Positions 6,375-6,970 of a stretch of DNA of 6,970 bases are shown in pieces. The notes beneath the pieces are model-generated. The model was given only the letters and a program-made list of their open reading frames with translations. It did not search any database and was not told where the DNA came from. This stretch comes from an uncultured Helcococcus sp. (GTDB lineage: Bacteria > Bacillota > Clostridia > Tissierellales > Peptoniphilaceae). Made by a program: the position numbers and the translations under genes. Numbering within the stretch: the stretch's first letter is position 1; every line of letters starts with the position of its first letter. The stretch covers positions 1 through 6,970 of the forward strand of contig CAMXYZ010000052.1 of NCBI GenBank assembly GCA_947253305.1, in the 5' to 3' direction.

Positions 6375-6452
6375 AAGCCACCAGTTGGAAATTTGATTCA
6401 AAAAGTTAAATCTAAAAATAATTTTTGAGGTCAATTTATTCGCTGGTGGTTT
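6375..6452. terminator. Long imperfect hairpin between convergent genes, possible bidirectional terminator
   Basis: Base stem 6375-6385 with 6442-6452, containing CCACCAG (6378-6384) / CTGGTGG (6443-6449), notably GC-rich for this region. An upper stem AAATTTGATTCAAAAA (6389-6404) pairs imperfectly with TTTTTGAGGTCAATTT (6422-6437), the tip being seven perfect pairs around a 17-nt loop. T-rich stretches follow on both sides (TTTT at 6450-6453 on +; TCTTTTTC on - from 6373). It lies 5 nt beyond the HAD stop and 65 nt beyond the ABC-F stop. It is long for a plain terminator; a structured RNA or small inverted-repeat element is the alternative. Confidence 0.45.
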
Positions 6453-6457
6453 TGATT

Positions 6458-6925
6458 TTAATAGTTTAATATTTCATCTGTTAATTCACTAAAGTTATTT
6501 ATGAAAAACTTAGCAACATCCTTAACCTTGTCATTATAGTATGAATGCTCGTCATAAACTCCTACAGAAATAATTCCAGATTGATTTGCGTTTTTATTTG
6601 CATATAGAGCATCGTCAAAGAATATAATATTTTCTCTTTCAGCACCGATATCTTTTATAAATGAATTGAAATATTCTATATTTTCTTTTTTATACATCAA
6701 TGTATCAGGTGTATAAATTTTTGTTATAAATTCTGAAAGTCCATTTGACTTTATTGCAATATTTGCAAAGTAATGGTCTGTTGCTGTCGCAACATACATT
6801 TTATATCCTTTTTCGTGCAACTCTTTTAACTTTTCATAAACGAAAGGTTTTGCTAAATTATTTTGACTATAAAATTTAACAACATGATCGTGAATTAGAG
6901 CGTAGATTTTTTCTTGGCTTACATC
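6458..6925 (-). CDS. HAD-superfamily hydrolase, 3' part only (5' end lost at contig end)
   Basis: 155 native residues are visible, from DVSQEKIYAL to the TAA at 6460-6458. The fold is a haloacid-dehalogenase-type phosphatase of the phosphoglycolate-phosphatase-like kind. Numbering from the first native codon, a helical cap part (about 1-30) leads into KLKELHEKGYKMYVATATD, giving motif II (43-49), then motif III Lys at 79/80 (YKKEN) and motif IV IIFFDD (100-105) followed by ALYANKNANQSGI and a VGVYDE strand. The motif I nucleophile DxDx(T/V) and roughly 60-75 residues should lie upstream, beyond the end of the contig. The frame continues open to a GTG at 6940, but bases past 6925 are adapter, so the MYKRQ residues there are artificial. 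Substrate unknown. It is convergent with the ABC-F gene and not co-transcribed with it. Confidence 0.88.
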   Translation of the reverse strand, partial: DVSQEKIYALIHDHVVKFYSQNNLAKPFVYEKLKELHEKGYKMYVATATDHYFANIAIKSNGLSEFITKIYTPDTLMYKKENIEYFNSFIKDIGAERENIIFFDDALYANKNANQSGIISVGVYDEHSYYNDKVKDVAKFFINNFSELTDEILNY

Positions 6926-6970
6926 CTGTCTCTTATACACATCTGACGCTGCCGACGACTCCTTACGTGT
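6926..6970. other. Illumina Nextera adapter contamination at the contig end
   Basis: Bases 6926-6944 are the 19-base Tn5 mosaic end, CTGTCTCTTATACACATCT. Bases 6945-6958 (GACGCTGCCGACGA) complete the reverse complement of the Nextera read-1 transposase adapter. Bases 6959-6966 (CTCCTTAC) are the reverse complement of i5 index GTAAGGAG (the S505/N505 index as I remember it). Bases 6967-6970 (GTGT) begin the P5-side sequence. The base composition changes abruptly from AT-rich to balanced. This is library sequence, not genome, and should be trimmed from 6926 on. Confidence 0.98.

Noticed and set aside
6346..6396. 16-residue ORF between the ABC-F and HAD genes
   Set aside because: There is no Shine-Dalgarno site, and it runs into the 5' arms of the long hairpin; nothing suggests translation.

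Overview
The window is strongly AT-rich DNA with compact genes, Shine-Dalgarno sites of the AGGAGG type, sigma-A-like promoters and intrinsic terminators with long T runs. Together with the gene content this points to a low-GC Bacillota species. The style (glycogen phosphorylase, class II aldolase, and Rho with an Asn-rich insert) would suit an anaerobic Tissierellia/Peptoniphilaceae-like or clostridial organism. That placement is inference; no marker gene here settles it. Both ends are contig ends: the left end cuts into a gene, and the right end runs into sequencing adapter.

Left part (1-4203, + strand) is housekeeping metabolism and transcription. A 5'-truncated glycogen/maltodextrin phosphorylase (glgP, 1-1812) is followed, after a promoter that starts 3 nt beyond its stop, by class II fructose-bisphosphate aldolase (fba, 1876-2742). 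A clean terminator separates fba from rho (2854-4203), which has its own extended -10 promoter and terminator. GlgP releases glucose-1-phosphate from storage glucan and Fba splits fructose-1,6-bisphosphate, so these two belong to one carbon route. Rho is a neighbour by conserved gene order rather than by pathway.

Middle (4204-4764) is 560 bases without a conventional gene but rich in signals. It holds the rho terminator; a strong promoter (TTGACA-17-TATTAT) leading after about 90 nt into a perfect 13-bp terminator, which looks like an orphan small RNA; a 31-codon ORF with a Shine-Dalgarno site lying exactly antisense to that RNA, an arrangement resembling type I toxin-antitoxin loci; and then a second promoter, a tiny leader ORF and a terminator with a competing antiterminator fold. 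The last group looks like a translation-dependent attenuator for the next gene.

Right part: an ABC-F family ATPase (4765-6309, ribosome-acting, possibly antibiotic protection) converges on the 3' part of a HAD-family hydrolase (6458-6925, - strand). A long imperfect hairpin lies between them. Bases 6926-6970 are not biological: they match the Illumina Nextera read-1 transposase adapter, an i5 index and the first bases of the P5 side. The HAD reading frame appears to start inside this adapter, which is an artefact.
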